From the NCBI GenBank assembly GCA_019237945.1, contig JAFAOG010000520.1, positions 1 through 39,051 on the forward strand: a DNA stretch of 39,051 nt, given 5' to 3'. Under the pieces are notes generated by a model, which was given only the letters and a program-made list of their open reading frames with translations, did not search any database and was not told the origin of the DNA. The translations under genes were made by a program, and so were the position numbers. The DNA is from Deltaproteobacteria bacterium (GTDB lineage Bacteria; Myxococcota_A; Polyangia; Haliangiales; Haliangiaceae). Positions 17,742-30,465 of this stretch are shown piece by piece. Positions within the stretch are counted from its first letter, which is position 1; each line of letters starts with the position of its first letter.

Positions 17742-18634
17742 CGAGGACATACGAATCGGCGGCGGCATTCAAGCAGGCACTGGAACATCGACTCAAGGAT
17801 GCGACGCCCGTCGGAACGGCGGTCGCGCGCACGCGACAGCTCCTCGTGTTCGATCGGTTTCTGGCGCGGGTCGCGATCGAGCTCGGAGACGCGGTCACGC
17901 TCAAAGGCGGCGTTGCTCTGGAGCTACGACTCGAGCGAGCACGCACGACGAAGGACATCGATCTGCGCGTGATGGGCGCGCCGGAGGGAATCCTCGAACG
18001 GCTTCAGCGCGCCGGACAGCTCGACCTGGGCGACTTCATGTCGTTCGAGATTGCGGCGGATCCCCGTCGACCGGGCATCGAGGCAGACGGGATGAAGTAC
18101 GACGGATTTCGCTTCCGTGCCGAGGCTAAGCTTGCGGGCAAGCTCTACGGCCAGCGTTTCGGCGTCGATGTCGCGTTCGGTGATCCGATCCTCGATGCAC
18201 CAGAACGCGCCGTCGCCTCGGACATTCTCGGCTTCGCCGGCATCGCACCGCCCACCGTTCGCCTCTATCCGATCGAAACGCACATCGCGGAGAAGCTACA
18301 CGCGTATACGCTGCCGCGCAGGACGCTTAACTCGCGCGTCAAGGATCTGCCGGATCTCGCACTACTCGCCACGGTCCGTGCGCTCGAGGGAGCTCGCGTT
18401 CGAGCCGCCATCGATCAGACCTTCGCCTTTCGCGCGACGCACGACCGGCCTGCTGTCCTGCCGCCACCGCCGGACGAATGGCGGGCGCCGTACGCGGCGA
18501 TGGCCACGGAGGACTCGCTTCCGTGGGCCACACTCGATGAAGTCTTCGAAGCCGCGCGCGCGTTTCTCGAACCGGTCCTTGCGAGTGGCGAAGGATCTCG
18601 CTGGAACGTCGCGACATGGCGATGGGACAAGTGA
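17738..18634 (+). CDS. abiEii: AbiEii-type nucleotidyltransferase toxin
   Basis: 298 residues from a GTG overlapping the antitoxin stop. Nucleotidyltransferase motifs of the AbiEii family are all visible: LKGGVAL at 55-61, TKDIDL at 71-76 with the metal-binding Asp73 and Asp75, GVDVAFGD near 145-152, and HIAEKLHAY followed by VKDLPDLALL (about residues 185-215). AbiEii was first described as a GTP-binding phage-abortive toxin; characterised relatives (MenT) transfer nucleotides to tRNA acceptor stems, blocking translation. The substrate of this protein cannot be read off. No residue expected for catalysis is missing, so it should be active. The module interrupts a region otherwise encoding cell-envelope proteins. 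Confidence 0.9.
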   Translation: MTRTYESAAAFKQALEHRLKDATPVGTAVARTRQLLVFDRFLARVAIELGDAVTLKGGVALELRLERARTTKDIDLRVMGAPEGILERLQRAGQLDLGDFMSFEIAADPRRPGIEADGMKYDGFRFRAEAKLAGKLYGQRFGVDVAFGDPILDAPERAVASDILGFAGIAPPTVRLYPIETHIAEKLHAYTLPRRTLNSRVKDLPDLALLATVRALEGARVRAAIDQTFAFRATHDRPAVLPPPPDEWRAPYAAMATEDSLPWATLDEVFEAARAFLEPVLASGEGSRWNVATWRWDK

Positions 18635-18646
18635 TTTCCTCGGTCG

Positions 18647-18702
18647 GGCTTGGATAGGTTTCACTCAGAGTTTTCGTAATCAATGTAGAAAATATCCAAG
18701 CC
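18647..18702. promoter_or_regulatory. 10-bp perfect inverted repeat before the Uma2 gene
   Basis: GGCTTGGATA (18647-18656) and TATCCAAGCC (18693-18702) are perfectly complementary with a 36-nt spacer that is AT-rich for this genome. It sits between the abiEii stop and the Uma2 gene start at 18739. It could be an operator, a hairpin in the leader, or the scar of an insertion. Confidence 0.45.
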
Positions 18703-18738
18703 GCGCTGCTGGACGCGGAGGAGTATCCTTGCGGTGCG

Positions 18739-19302
18739 ATGAACATCCCCGTGGAGCACGCGCAGCTTCGCCGGTTGAGCCGCGTCGAGTACTTGGCGCT
18801 GGCGAATCAGGGCGCGTTCCGTGACCAGCGTGTCGAGCTCGTGTTCGGGATGGTCGTCGAGATGGGCAAGCTCGACCGTCGTCAGCGCGAATCGGTCCGA
18901 GTGCTTAACAAGGTGCTCGTCACCCGGCTCGGCGATCGTGCGGACGTCTACTGCCAGGTGACCTTTGGCGCCGACGGGGAGTCTCTGCCCGAGCCGGATT
19001 TCTACATCACGAGCTCGGATCGGCGATCCGAGGATTGGGTGAGCCAGGCCGCGCTCGTGATCGAAGTTGCCGATAGCTCGCTCGCGTATGACCGCAACGA
19101 GAAAGCGGCGCTCTACGCGCTGTCCAACGTCGACGAGTACTGGATCGTCGATCTCGTGCATGGCGAGCTCGAGGTTCGTCGCGACCGGGATCCCGAGCGG
19201 GCGATCTGGCGGACGGTCACCACGCATCGCGCGGGCGACGTCGTGCCGCCGCTCGCGTTTCCCGATCTCGAGATCGCGGTGCGCGAGCTCGTCGAGGTCT
19301 GA
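18739..19302 (+). CDS. Uma2-family (DUF820) restriction-endonuclease-fold protein
   Basis: 187 residues, typical for Uma2 proteins. The PD-(D/E)xK-like core is visible: PEPDFYI with Asp87, LVIEVADSS with Glu109, then AYDRNEKAALYA and VDEYWIVD (Lys122 in the characteristic segment). Such genes are very numerous in cyanobacteria and also occur in myxobacteria, and are linked to mobile DNA; their physiological substrate is unknown. It follows the AbiE pair with its own intergenic region containing an inverted repeat, so it is probably separately expressed. Its stop directly abuts the stop of the convergent peptidase gene. Start is the ATG at 18739, the first codon giving a normal Uma2 N-terminus; a GGAGGAG about 15 bp upstream is rather distant. 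Confidence 0.9.
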   Translation: MNIPVEHAQLRRLSRVEYLALANQGAFRDQRVELVFGMVVEMGKLDRRQRESVRVLNKVLVTRLGDRADVYCQVTFGADGESLPEPDFYITSSDRRSEDWVSQAALVIEVADSSLAYDRNEKAALYALSNVDEYWIVDLVHGELEVRRDRDPERAIWRTVTTHRAGDVVPPLAFPDLEIAVRELVEV

Positions 19303-20193
19303 CTACGGCTTCGCGATGCGGCCGTGGACGTCGGTGTCGACGTGCAGGGCGGGCCGCGGCGTCGCCTTCACCGAGACCTTTGCGCCCGGCGCTCCGCGAT
19401 CGAGCCACGCGGCGACGCGGTTGAAGTCAGCGAAGCGCGTCTGCTTGCCCTCGGCGCCCAGGAACGCCAGTACGACCTCGCGGCCGTTGAACGTCGCGGC
19501 CGTGATGTAGCAGTAGCCGGCGGCTTCGGTGTAGCCGGTCTTGCCGCCGATCACGTCGTACTTCTTGGCGACCAGCGGCTGGTTCGTCGAGCCGTAGTTG
19601 ATCTTGGGGCGGCCGCCCTTGGCGACGATCTGCTCGAACGGGTCGTTCATGATCGCGCGCAGCACGTCATCATCCAAAGCGGCGCGCAACGCCAACGCCA
19701 TCTCGCGCGCGGTCGAGACGTTCCCCCGCAAGCCGGTCGGGTCCGTGAACTTCGTGCGCTTGAGGTGGAGGTCCTTCGCGATGCCGTTCATCGCGGCGAC
19801 CAGCTCATCCGGAGTCATGCCCGCGGCGCGGGCCAGCGCGGTCGGGGCGCGGTTGTCGGAGGCCATCAGCATCGCGCGCAATAGGTCGTGGTTTCTGAAC
19901 GTATCTCCGACGTCGAGGCGCGTTCGTGAGCCGCCGGCGGCGTAGCGCGCGTCGGAGCGGGAGATTGCTGTCCAGGCGTCGAGATCGAGGCCCTTTTTTC
20001 GGACCGCCATCGCCACGAAGATCTTGGTGGTGGACGCGATCGCGCGGATCTCGTCGGCATCCTTGCCGAAGATCTCTGCGCCGCTCTCTGCGTCGATAGC
20101 GATCGCGGACTTCGATTTGACGTCCGGCAGGTCGTCGGCGAATGCGGGTTTTGCGAGCACACCTATGACCACCCACAACAACAAGGTGCGCAT
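19303..20193 (-). CDS. D-alanyl-D-alanine carboxypeptidase/endopeptidase, S11 family
   Basis: 296 residues. A cleavable signal peptide (MRTLLLWVVIGVLAKPAFA) precedes the penicillin-binding catalytic domain with its three motifs in order: SxxK as Ser54-Lys57 (STTK), SDN at 112-114, and KTG at 218-220. It is short, ends soon after the catalytic domain and lacks the PBP5 C-terminal beta domain and amphipathic anchor, so it resembles PBP7-like endopeptidases (PbpG) more than PBP5. It should trim or cleave peptidoglycan cross-links in the periplasm. It converges tail-to-tail with the Uma2 gene with no gap, and diverges from the Ser/Thr kinase gene. Confidence 0.93.
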   Translation of the reverse strand: MRTLLLWVVIGVLAKPAFADDLPDVKSKSAIAIDAESGAEIFGKDADEIRAIASTTKIFVAMAVRKKGLDLDAWTAISRSDARYAAGGSRTRLDVGDTFRNHDLLRAMLMASDNRAPTALARAAGMTPDELVAAMNGIAKDLHLKRTKFTDPTGLRGNVSTAREMALALRAALDDDVLRAIMNDPFEQIVAKGGRPKINYGSTNQPLVAKKYDVIGGKTGYTEAAGYCYITAATFNGREVVLAFLGAEGKQTRFADFNRVAAWLDRGAPGAKVSVKATPRPALHVDTDVHGRIAKP

Positions 20194-20253
20194 GCCCGAT
20201 TATGATAACGGCGGGGGTCCGCGGCCGCGACTTTTCGAGCGGTTGGGGCTAGT

Positions 20254-21954
20254 ATGATGCCTCGCGGAGAATCCATGGACCCTCAGCAAGGGGCCCCTGC
20301 AGACCTATTGATCGGGCAGACCATCGGCAACTATCTGGTGACCCAGAAGTTGGGCGAGGGTGGGATGGGATCCGTCTATCTGGCGGAGCACCCGACCATC
20401 GGCAAGAAGGTCGCGCTCAAGGTCCTGCACGCGGAGTTCTCGAGTAACCCCGAGGTCGCCAACCGGTTTTTCACGGAGGCGAAGTCGGTCAACGCGATCG
20501 GTCATCCGAACATCGTCGACATCGTCGACTACGGCGTGCTGCAGGCCGGGGCGGCGGGCCGCGACCGGATGGTCTACTTCATCATGGAGTACCTGGCCGG
20601 CGTCACGCTGAGCCAGGTGATCCGGGCCGAGGCGCCGCTGCCGCCGGAGCGGGCGCTGACGATCGCGCTGCAGGTCGCCGATGCGCTCGCCGCTTCGCAC
20701 AAGCACGGGATCGTGCATCGCGATCTCAAGCCCGACAACATCATCCTGATCCAGCGCGGCCGCGAGCGGGACTTCGTCAAGCTGCTCGACTTCGGGATTG
20801 CGAAGCTGACGAGCGACGCGCAGAAGTCGCACCAGACGCGGACCGGCCTCGTGCTCGGCACGCCGGCCTATATGTCTCCCGAGCAGTGCGAGGGTCGCGC
20901 GAACGTCGATCACCGCACCGACGTCTACGCGCTCGGCATTTGCTTGTACGAGATGCTGACCGGGCGGGTGCCGTTCATCGGCGAGGGGTACGGCGAGATC
21001 CTGGTCCAGCACCTGACCCAGAATCCGGTGCCGCCGTCGCAGTACCGCATGATGTCGCCGCACATCGAGGCGGTGGTGATGAAGGCGCTCGAGAAGCGTC
21101 AGGAGATGCGGTACCCGACGATGGACGAGTTCATCCGCGCGATGAGCGATCCGGTCGGGTTCGTCGAGGCGCATGGTGGCGTGCAGTCGTTCATCGCGAC
21201 GCAGCTGATGCCGTCGAGCGCGCCGCTGCCGCCGCCGGTGCGGATGACGCCCGCGCCCGGGTACATGCAGACGCCGACGGGGTTGATGTCGCCCGTGCCG
21301 GGGACGCTGACGACGCCGGGACCGACCACGCTGTCGGCGGCGGCCGGGCAGCAGACCGGGGGCAGCAGCAAGAAGACCGGGTTCATCATCGCGGGTGTCG
21401 CGGTGGTGGCGCTGGCGGGTGGCGCGATCGCGCTCGTCGCGAGCAAGGGCCATGGGAAGACGACCGAGCAGCCCGCGACGCAGGGCAGCGACTCGGTCGT
21501 GTCGATGAACAACGGGTCGGGCAGCGCGATGACGGTGACGCCGCCTCCGCCGGTCGTCGTCGATGCGGCCGTCGCGCCGCCTCCGCCGGTGATCGATGCG
21601 GCCGCGGCGGTCGTGAAGCCCGATGTCACGCTGCTCAAGCTGACGATCGACTCGACGCCTCAGGGCGCGGAGATCTACTTGAACGCGGTCGATACCGGCA
21701 AGAAGACGCCGGCGACGCTGACGGTGCCGAAGACGGACGTCAAGGCGAACATCCGGCTCAAGCTTCACGGGTATGTCGATGCGATGATCAACAACGTCGC
21801 GCTCGACAGTGGGGACGAGGTGAAGGAGGCGGTGACGCTCAAGGTTTATACGGTGACGCCGCCTGGGGGAGGCGGTCACACCGGTAGTGGCAAGGGGAGC
21901 GGGAAGACAGGGACGGGCCACCACGACGTCGATGGTCTCGAGCGCCCCGAATAG
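20254..21954 (+). CDS. Transmembrane Ser/Thr protein kinase with PEGA domain
   Basis: 566 residues. Kinase domain: glycine loop GEGGMGSV (34-41), ATP-anchoring Lys56 in VALKVL, catalytic HRDLKPDN (155-162), DFG (179-181), and GTPAYMSPE (202-210) in place of APE. All key residues are present, so it should be active. A Pro/Thr/Gly-rich linker (about 320-370) leads to one membrane helix (about 377-397), then a Pro/Ala-rich extracytoplasmic linker, a PEGA domain (about 460-530, with [15 protein letters not shown]) and a Gly/Lys-rich tail. PEGA domains bind surface layers or other proteins, so a cell-envelope sensor is likely. The ATG at 20275 (codon 8) has a better upstream GGAGA and may be the true start. 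A secreted TPR protein follows within 20 bp. Confidence 0.95.
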   Translation: MMPRGESMDPQQGAPADLLIGQTIGNYLVTQKLGEGGMGSVYLAEHPTIGKKVALKVLHAEFSSNPEVANRFFTEAKSVNAIGHPNIVDIVDYGVLQAGAAGRDRMVYFIMEYLAGVTLSQVIRAEAPLPPERALTIALQVADALAASHKHGIVHRDLKPDNIILIQRGRERDFVKLLDFGIAKLTSDAQKSHQTRTGLVLGTPAYMSPEQCEGRANVDHRTDVYALGICLYEMLTGRVPFIGEGYGEILVQHLTQNPVPPSQYRMMSPHIEAVVMKALEKRQEMRYPTMDEFIRAMSDPVGFVEAHGGVQSFIATQLMPSSAPLPPPVRMTPAPGYMQTPTGLMSPVPGTLTTPGPTTLSAAAGQQTGGSSKKTGFIIAGVAVVALAGGAIALVASKGHGKTTEQPATQGSDSVVSMNNGSGSAMTVTPPPPVVVDAAVAPPPPVIDAAAAVVKPDVTLLKLTIDSTPQGAEIYLNAVDTGKKTPATLTVPKTDVKANIRLKLHGYVDAMINNVALDSGDEVKEAVTLKVYTVTPPGGGGHTGSGKGSGKTGTGHHDVDGLERPE

Positions 21955-21970
21955 CCTGAAAGGGACTGTG

Positions 21971-23068
21971 ATGCGGATTAGAACGCTTGTGTGCGGAGCG
22001 CTGCTCGTGCCGATGTTGGCGCTCGCGCAGCCGAAGTCGGCCGACGATTGGTACAAGGAAGGCGAGACCCAGTACAACCTCGGCAACTTCGACAAGGCGG
22101 CCGATGCGTTCAAGCAGGGGTTCGCACTCGAGACGACCGAGAGCAAGAAGGCGTCGTACCTGTACAACGTCGCGCAGGCGTACCGGCAGGAGGGCAAGTG
22201 CCGCGACGCGCTGTTCTTCTACAAGCGGTATCTCGCGCTCAAGGATGCGGATACGGCGAAGCCGTTGAGCGCGGAGAAGCGCGAGCAGACCGAGCGGCTG
22301 ATCGCCGAGCAGGAAGAGTGCGTCAAGAAGCTCGACTCGAACGCGCAGACGCCGCCCGGCAACACGCTGCCGCCCGATGGTGCGGGCAGTGGCTCGGCGA
22401 CGCCGGTGGTGGTGCCGACCGGTGGTGGGGCGGGGTCGGGAGGCAAGGTCGTCGCGCAGGGTGGTGGTGGCGGCGAGGAGGGGAGCGACGGTGAAGAGGA
22501 GCCGACCACGCCGACGAATCTGACGCCTCCGAAGCTGCTCAACGTGCGGCTCGATGGTGGCGCGGCGAAGATCAGCGCCGGGACCGAGCTGACGATTCCG
22601 ATGCAGGCGTCGTTCTCGCTCGTCGCCGGGTATCCGGTGTTCGTGCAGAACCAGCTCGAGATCGATGCGGGTCTCGCGCTCGGGTTCACGCCGCTGCCCT
22701 GGCAGAACACGATGACGATGGAGAAGAAGCAGGGCAACTTCATCTCGGCGCTCGCCGACGTGGGAGCGACGTACTTCGTCGCGCCGCGGATCGGGTTGCG
22801 CGCGGATGTCGGCGTCGGCGTGCAGGCGCTCGGCGGGATCAGCGACGCGGGGAACCCGTTCACCGACATGGGCGCTCCGACGAGTGGCGCGCTGGCGACG
22901 TTTGCGGTGCGCGCGGCGGCGTCGGCGGACTATCTGGTGACGAACAACGTGTTCGCGACGATCATGCCGATCGCGTTCACGTACAGCCCGGCGAAGGAAG
23001 GGTTGCGCCCCGACATCAAGTCGATCACGCGCCTAGACTTCATGGTCGGCGTTGGCTACCGGATGTAG
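21971..23068 (+). CDS. Secreted TPR protein with C-terminal beta-rich domain
   Basis: 365 residues from the ATG at 21971, chosen because it opens a clear signal peptide ([19 protein letters not shown], cleaved before QPKS); upstream in-frame starts read into the kinase end. Residues about 24-90 form two tetratricopeptide repeats ([20 protein letters not shown] and the following [17 protein letters not shown]). A low-complexity Gly/Ser/Pro/acidic linker (about 125-185) leads to a beta-strand-rich C-terminal half ending in VGVGYRM, whose final strand alternates like an outer-membrane barrel. It probably sits at the outer membrane or periplasm. It starts 16 bp after the kinase stop, so it is likely co-expressed and could be partner or target of that kinase (inference). 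No enzymatic motif is seen. Confidence 0.82.
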   Translation: MRIRTLVCGALLVPMLALAQPKSADDWYKEGETQYNLGNFDKAADAFKQGFALETTESKKASYLYNVAQAYRQEGKCRDALFFYKRYLALKDADTAKPLSAEKREQTERLIAEQEECVKKLDSNAQTPPGNTLPPDGAGSGSATPVVVPTGGGAGSGGKVVAQGGGGGEEGSDGEEEPTTPTNLTPPKLLNVRLDGGAAKISAGTELTIPMQASFSLVAGYPVFVQNQLEIDAGLALGFTPLPWQNTMTMEKKQGNFISALADVGATYFVAPRIGLRADVGVGVQALGGISDAGNPFTDMGAPTSGALATFAVRAAASADYLVTNNVFATIMPIAFTYSPAKEGLRPDIKSITRLDFMVGVGYRM

Positions 23069-23070
23069 CC

Positions 23071-23730
23071 ATGAAGAAATGTCCATACTGCGCCGAGGAG
23101 ATCCAGGACGAGGCGATCAAGTGCCGGTTCTGCGGATCGATGCTCGACAAGGGGGCGGCGCCGGCGGCGAAGGCGGCAGAGGACAAGCCGGCCGCACCGT
23201 TCGCGCGTGAGGCGGGGACGGGGAAGGGCACGGAGGTCGAGCGCAAGATGCTCTACGACGGCAGCCCGTCGTGGAAGGCGTTCCTCGGGCACTACATTCT
23301 CGCGGTCGTCGCGGCGATCGTGATCATGGCGGTTGCGCGGGCGATCTCGGGGAGCGACGCGTCGACGAAGACGAAGGTGCTCGACGTGCTGTTGCCCGTC
23401 GCGATCGCGGTCGTGTACGGGTTCGCGATCACGATGTATCGCAAGTCGATCCGGTTCCGCGTGACGAACACCGTCATCGAGTTCGAGCGCGGGATGCTCA
23501 GCAAGCGCATCGACGTGCTCCAGCTGTGGCGCGTGCGCGACGTGGTCTACAAGCAGAACCTGGTGGATCGGATCCTCGGGATCGCGCACGTCGAGGTGGT
23601 GGCGCAGGACACGACGAACCCGGATCTGGAGATCGTCGGGATGCCGGCGTCGCGGCAGCTGTTCGAGCAGCTGCGCGATTCGATCGAGATCCAGCGCCAG
23701 TCGAAGAACGTTTTCGGCGTCGTCAGTTAA
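23071..23730 (+). CDS. Zinc-ribbon, bacterial PH-domain (bPH2) membrane protein
   Basis: 219 residues. The N-terminus is a four-cysteine zinc ribbon, CPYC and CRFC spaced by ten residues (Cys4, Cys7, Cys18, Cys21), followed by an Ala/Lys-rich linker. Two hydrophobic helices (about 71-92 and 106-125) precede a bacterial PH-like domain of the DUF304 type ([20 protein letters not shown], then [20 protein letters not shown]). Proteins of this build are membrane-associated and of unknown function. The start is 2 bp after the previous stop, so it belongs to the kinase/TPR operon. The combination suggests a membrane-localised adaptor, but this is inference. Confidence 0.85.
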   Translation: MKKCPYCAEEIQDEAIKCRFCGSMLDKGAAPAAKAAEDKPAAPFAREAGTGKGTEVERKMLYDGSPSWKAFLGHYILAVVAAIVIMAVARAISGSDASTKTKVLDVLLPVAIAVVYGFAITMYRKSIRFRVTNTVIEFERGMLSKRIDVLQLWRVRDVVYKQNLVDRILGIAHVEVVAQDTTNPDLEIVGMPASRQLFEQLRDSIEIQRQSKNVFGVVS

Positions 23731-23742
23731 GATTCGCGCCAC

Positions 23743-26666
23743 ATGGCGCAGCAGCGGATCGCGATCCTCGGGGGAGGAATGGCGGCCCTCACGTGTGCAT
23801 TCGAGATCACGGATGCACCCGGATGGCAGGACCAGTTCGACATCACCGTCTACCAGCTCGGCTGGCGGCTCGGTGGCAAGGGCGCCTCCGGGCGTAACGC
23901 GGATCATCACGACCGCATCGAAGAGCACGGGCTGCACATCTTGCTCGGCTTCTACGAGAACGCATTCAAGGTGCTCAAGGCTTGCTACGCGGAGCTCGGG
24001 CGGCCGGAGGGAGCGCCGCTGTCGACGTGGCAGAAGGCGTTCAAGCCGCACAACTATGTCGTGCTGATGCAGCCCACGCCGGCGTGGACGCCGTGGGTGA
24101 TGGAGTTCCCGCCGAACAGCGACGAGCCGGGCACCGGCGGCGTGCTGCCGACGCCGTGGGCGATGATCCAGATGATCCTCGGGTGGCTCAAGCAGCTGTT
24201 CATCAAGTCGCCGCGGCTGCCCGACAACCACGAGGACCTCGATGAGGCGCGGGCGAAGGCGGCCTCGCGCGACCACGATGGCGTGCTCGAGGAGCTCTAC
24301 GAGCTGCACGAGTGGCTGCACGCGAAGGATCACGTCAACGACGGCGACATCGACTGGCTGCGCGACTACGTGACGGTCGATCTTGGCGTCGCGGCGATCA
24401 AGGGAATGATCGAGGACGGCGTGGTGACGCCGCCGTACGACTACTTCAAGCTCGACGGTCTGGATTTTCGCGCGTGGCTGTCGAAGCACGGCGCGAAGGA
24501 CGTCAGCGTCAACTCCGCGTACATCACCGGCATGTACGACCTCGGGTTCTCGCTCGACGGTCAGGTCGGCGCGGGCACGGCGCTCAACGGGATCCTGCGC
24601 ATGTGCTGGACGTACAAGGGCGCCGTGATGTGGAAGATGCAGGCGGGGATGGGCGACACGATCTTCGCGCCGCTCTACGAGGTGCTGAAGAACCGCGGCG
24701 TGAAGTTCGAGTTCTTCTCGCGCGTCGATAATTTGGTGATGTCGCCCGATGGCGCGGTGGTGGATCGGATCGAGATCGCGCAGCAGATGCGGGTGAAGGG
24801 TGGGGCGGCGTACGAGCCGCTGCGGGTGGTGAAGGACTTGCCGTGCTGGCCGAGCGAGCCGCGGTACGAGCAGCTCGAGCGCGGGGATGATCTGAAGGCG
24901 AGCGGCGAGTGTCTCGAGGACTGGTGGACGGCGTGGCCCGATGCGGGCAAGCGCGTGCTGCAGAACGGCGTCGATTTCGATCGCGTGGTGCTCGGGTGCT
25001 CGGTCGGGGTGTTCCCGTACATCGCGCAAGATGTGATGAAGCACAGCCCGCCGCTCGCGGAGATGGTCGCGTCGCTCGGGACGACGCAGACGCAGGCGGC
25101 GCAGCTGTGGCACTCGTGCGATCTGCAGGGACTCGGGTGGACGCTGTGCTCGCCGGTGCTCGACGGTTACGCCGAGCCGATGGACACGTGGGCCGACATG
25201 AGCCACCTGCTCGAGCGTGAGGACTGGGGCGACGCGGTGAAGAATCTGGCGTACCTGTGCAGCCCGCTGCCCGACGACACGCCGCAGCCGGTGCCACGCA
25301 GCCAGCACGGCTATGCGCAGAAACAGAATGCGCGCGTGAAGGCGAACGCGATCGACTGGCTGACGAAGTCGGCGCGCGGGTTGTGGCCGAACTGGGATTG
25401 GTCGCTGCTGGTCGGTGGGACGGGCACGGGGCCGGCGCGGTTCGACTCGCAGTACTGGCTCGCGACGTGGAATCCGAGCGACCGTTACGTGCTCGCGCTG
25501 CCGGGGACGGTCGGCAAGCGGCTCGGCGCGGAGGGCGCGGGGATCGCGAATTTGGTGATGGCGGGCGACTACCTGCGCACGGGGATGAACGTCGGGTGCG
25601 TCGAGGCGGCGACGATGGGCGGCATGCACGCGTCGCGTGCGATCTGTGGGCGGCCGGAGGTGATCGTCGGCGATGACTCGTCGACGTTCGCGATCGAGGA
25701 GGGCGATGTGGATGCGGGCGGGCCCGCGTACATCGAGCGCGGCGGGGACCTCGCGATGATGCCGCCGCTCGAGCTGACGAACGCGACGATGTACTCGTTC
25801 TGCGTCGGAGCCGACAAGGCGGCGCTGACGAAGATGTGTGACGAGCATCTGAACGCGGTCACGTCGCAACTGGGCATCTACTACAAGCCGCTGATGCCGA
25901 TGGTGTCGATCGTGTGCGCGAACATCGCGAAGTCGTACTCGCTGACGCCGCCCGATTCGACGAAGGGCTGGATGGCAGAGCGCGACTTCGGCATCTGGGT
26001 GCCGGTCGTGAAGTACGAGGGCGGCAAGCCGGGGCGGATCGGGTGGTACCTGCCGTACGTGTTCGTCGACAACGTCGCGGCGATGGTGACCGGGCGCGAG
26101 GTGTTCGGGTTCTTCAAGCAGACCGCGACGCTCGCGATGCCCGATTCTCCGTCGGCGACGGGCGCGTTCTCGATCGATGCGCTCGCGATCGAGAAGTATT
26201 CGCCGGCGTCGCAGGCGAAGGTGATGCGGCTGATGGAGATGACCTCCGTGAGCGGTGCGGCGGCGCGCGGCGCGGAGTGGAGCGGCATGAAGGACGCGGC
26301 GGAGGCGGTGTGGGGCGCGGTGAGAAAGTCCTCATTCGCCCCGACGCTCGACCTCATCTGGGACCTCGTGAAGAACATGACCGAGGATCTCGTCACGGGT
26401 GACGTGCCGATGGTGTTCCTCAAGCAGTTCCGCGACTCGAGTAATAGCGACCGCGCGTGTTACCAGGCGGTGATCGAAGCGCCGGCTCACTTGCAGAAGT
26501 GGTACGGCGGCGGGTTCGTCAACCCGCACGATATTTCGATCACGCCGGCGGACTCGCATCCGATCGTGCGCGAGTGCGGGCTCGCGGGACCGAAGCTGCG
26601 CGCGGACCTCGGGTTCTGGACGCAGATGGACTTCGTCATGCAACCGGGGGTCGTGGTCGCGCAGCG

Positions 26667-26670
<4 letters not shown>
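23743..26670 (+). CDS. FAD-dependent oxidoreductase (CrtP/HpnE-like) fused to acetoacetate-decarboxylase-like domain
   Basis: 975 residues, about twice the length of a normal desaturase. Residues 1 to about 640 are a flavin amine-oxidase/phytoene-desaturase-type domain: dinucleotide loop ILGGGMAALTCAFEI near 8-22, the FAD motif YQLGWRLGGKGASGRN (37-52), and EHGLHILLGFYENAFKVLK (61-79), close to the pattern of plant-type phytoene desaturases and hydroxysqualene dehydroxylases. A C-terminal FAD-contact region includes GDYLRTGMNVGCVEAA. From about residue 680, VGADKAALTKM to the end resembles acetoacetate decarboxylases: IWVPVVKYEGG, WYLPYVFVDN and GREVFGFFKQ, with Lys792 aligning with the Schiff-base lysine region. 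Probable substrates are polyprenoid or polyketide-like molecules, unproven. The stop overlaps the following kinase start (ATGA). Confidence 0.8.
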
Positions 26671-30242
<3,572 letters not shown>

Positions 30243-30266
30243 TGACGCGTTGACCGGGAAGAAGCC

Positions 30267-30347
30267 GGGGACGCTTTCTCACATCGCAACCATGTGAACC
30301 GAGCAAGTTCGCATGTTTGAGTGGGGACGCTTTCTCACTTCTCAACC
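30267..30347 (+). repeat. Direct-repeat doublet (25-bp units, 56-bp period)
   Basis: Two copies of GGGGACGCTTTCTCAC plus a variable ATCGCAACC or TTCTCAACC end, at 30267-30291 and 30323-30347. Each differs from the inverted copies downstream at one base. The 31-nt spacer holds a hairpin: CATGTGAAC (30291-30299) with GTTCGCATG (30307-30315), including one T.G pair. The doublet directly follows the kinase stop. Confidence 0.85.
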
Positions 30348-30383
30348 ATGTTTCCGAGTGGCGTGGACGCCAACCGGACCTTG

Positions 30384-30464
30384 GGTTGCGAAGTGAGAAA
30401 GCGTCCCCGGGTAAGACCGCGAAACTGCGGGGAAGCGTGGGTTGCGAAGTGAGAAAGCGTCCCC
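30384..30464 (-). repeat. Inverted copy of the repeat doublet (25-bp units, 56-bp period)
   Basis: Two identical copies of the 25-mer in reverse orientation (GGTTGCGAAGTGAGAAAGCG followed by TCCCC) at 30384-30408 and 30440-30464, again with a 31-nt spacer that can form a small stem (CCGC 30417-30420 with GCGG 30427-30430). The last copy ends 1 bp before the stop of the lipoprotein gene. The two doublets lie in opposite orientation and can pair to form a large hairpin. Confidence 0.85.
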
Positions 30465-30465
30465 G

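Noticed and set aside
20305-22197. 630-codon minus-strand open frame
   Set aside because: His/Arg-rich shadow of the PEGA kinase gene and the start of the TPR gene.
23056-25869. Long open frame (937 codons) on the minus strand
   Set aside because: Antisense shadow of the PH-domain and oxidoreductase genes in GC-rich DNA; His/Arg-rich with no recognisable motif, while the plus strand carries clear domains.
26457-26666. Extended N-terminus for the kinase-AAA protein
   Set aside because: These 70 codons overlap the oxidoreductase gene and are Arg/Gly-rich; the ATG at 26667 directly precedes the kinase domain and overlaps the upstream stop as in other coupled genes here.
30267-30464. Possible minimal CRISPR array (25-bp repeats with 31-bp spacers)
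   Set aside because: Copies occur in both orientations, only two per orientation, the spacers form hairpins, and no cas genes are nearby.
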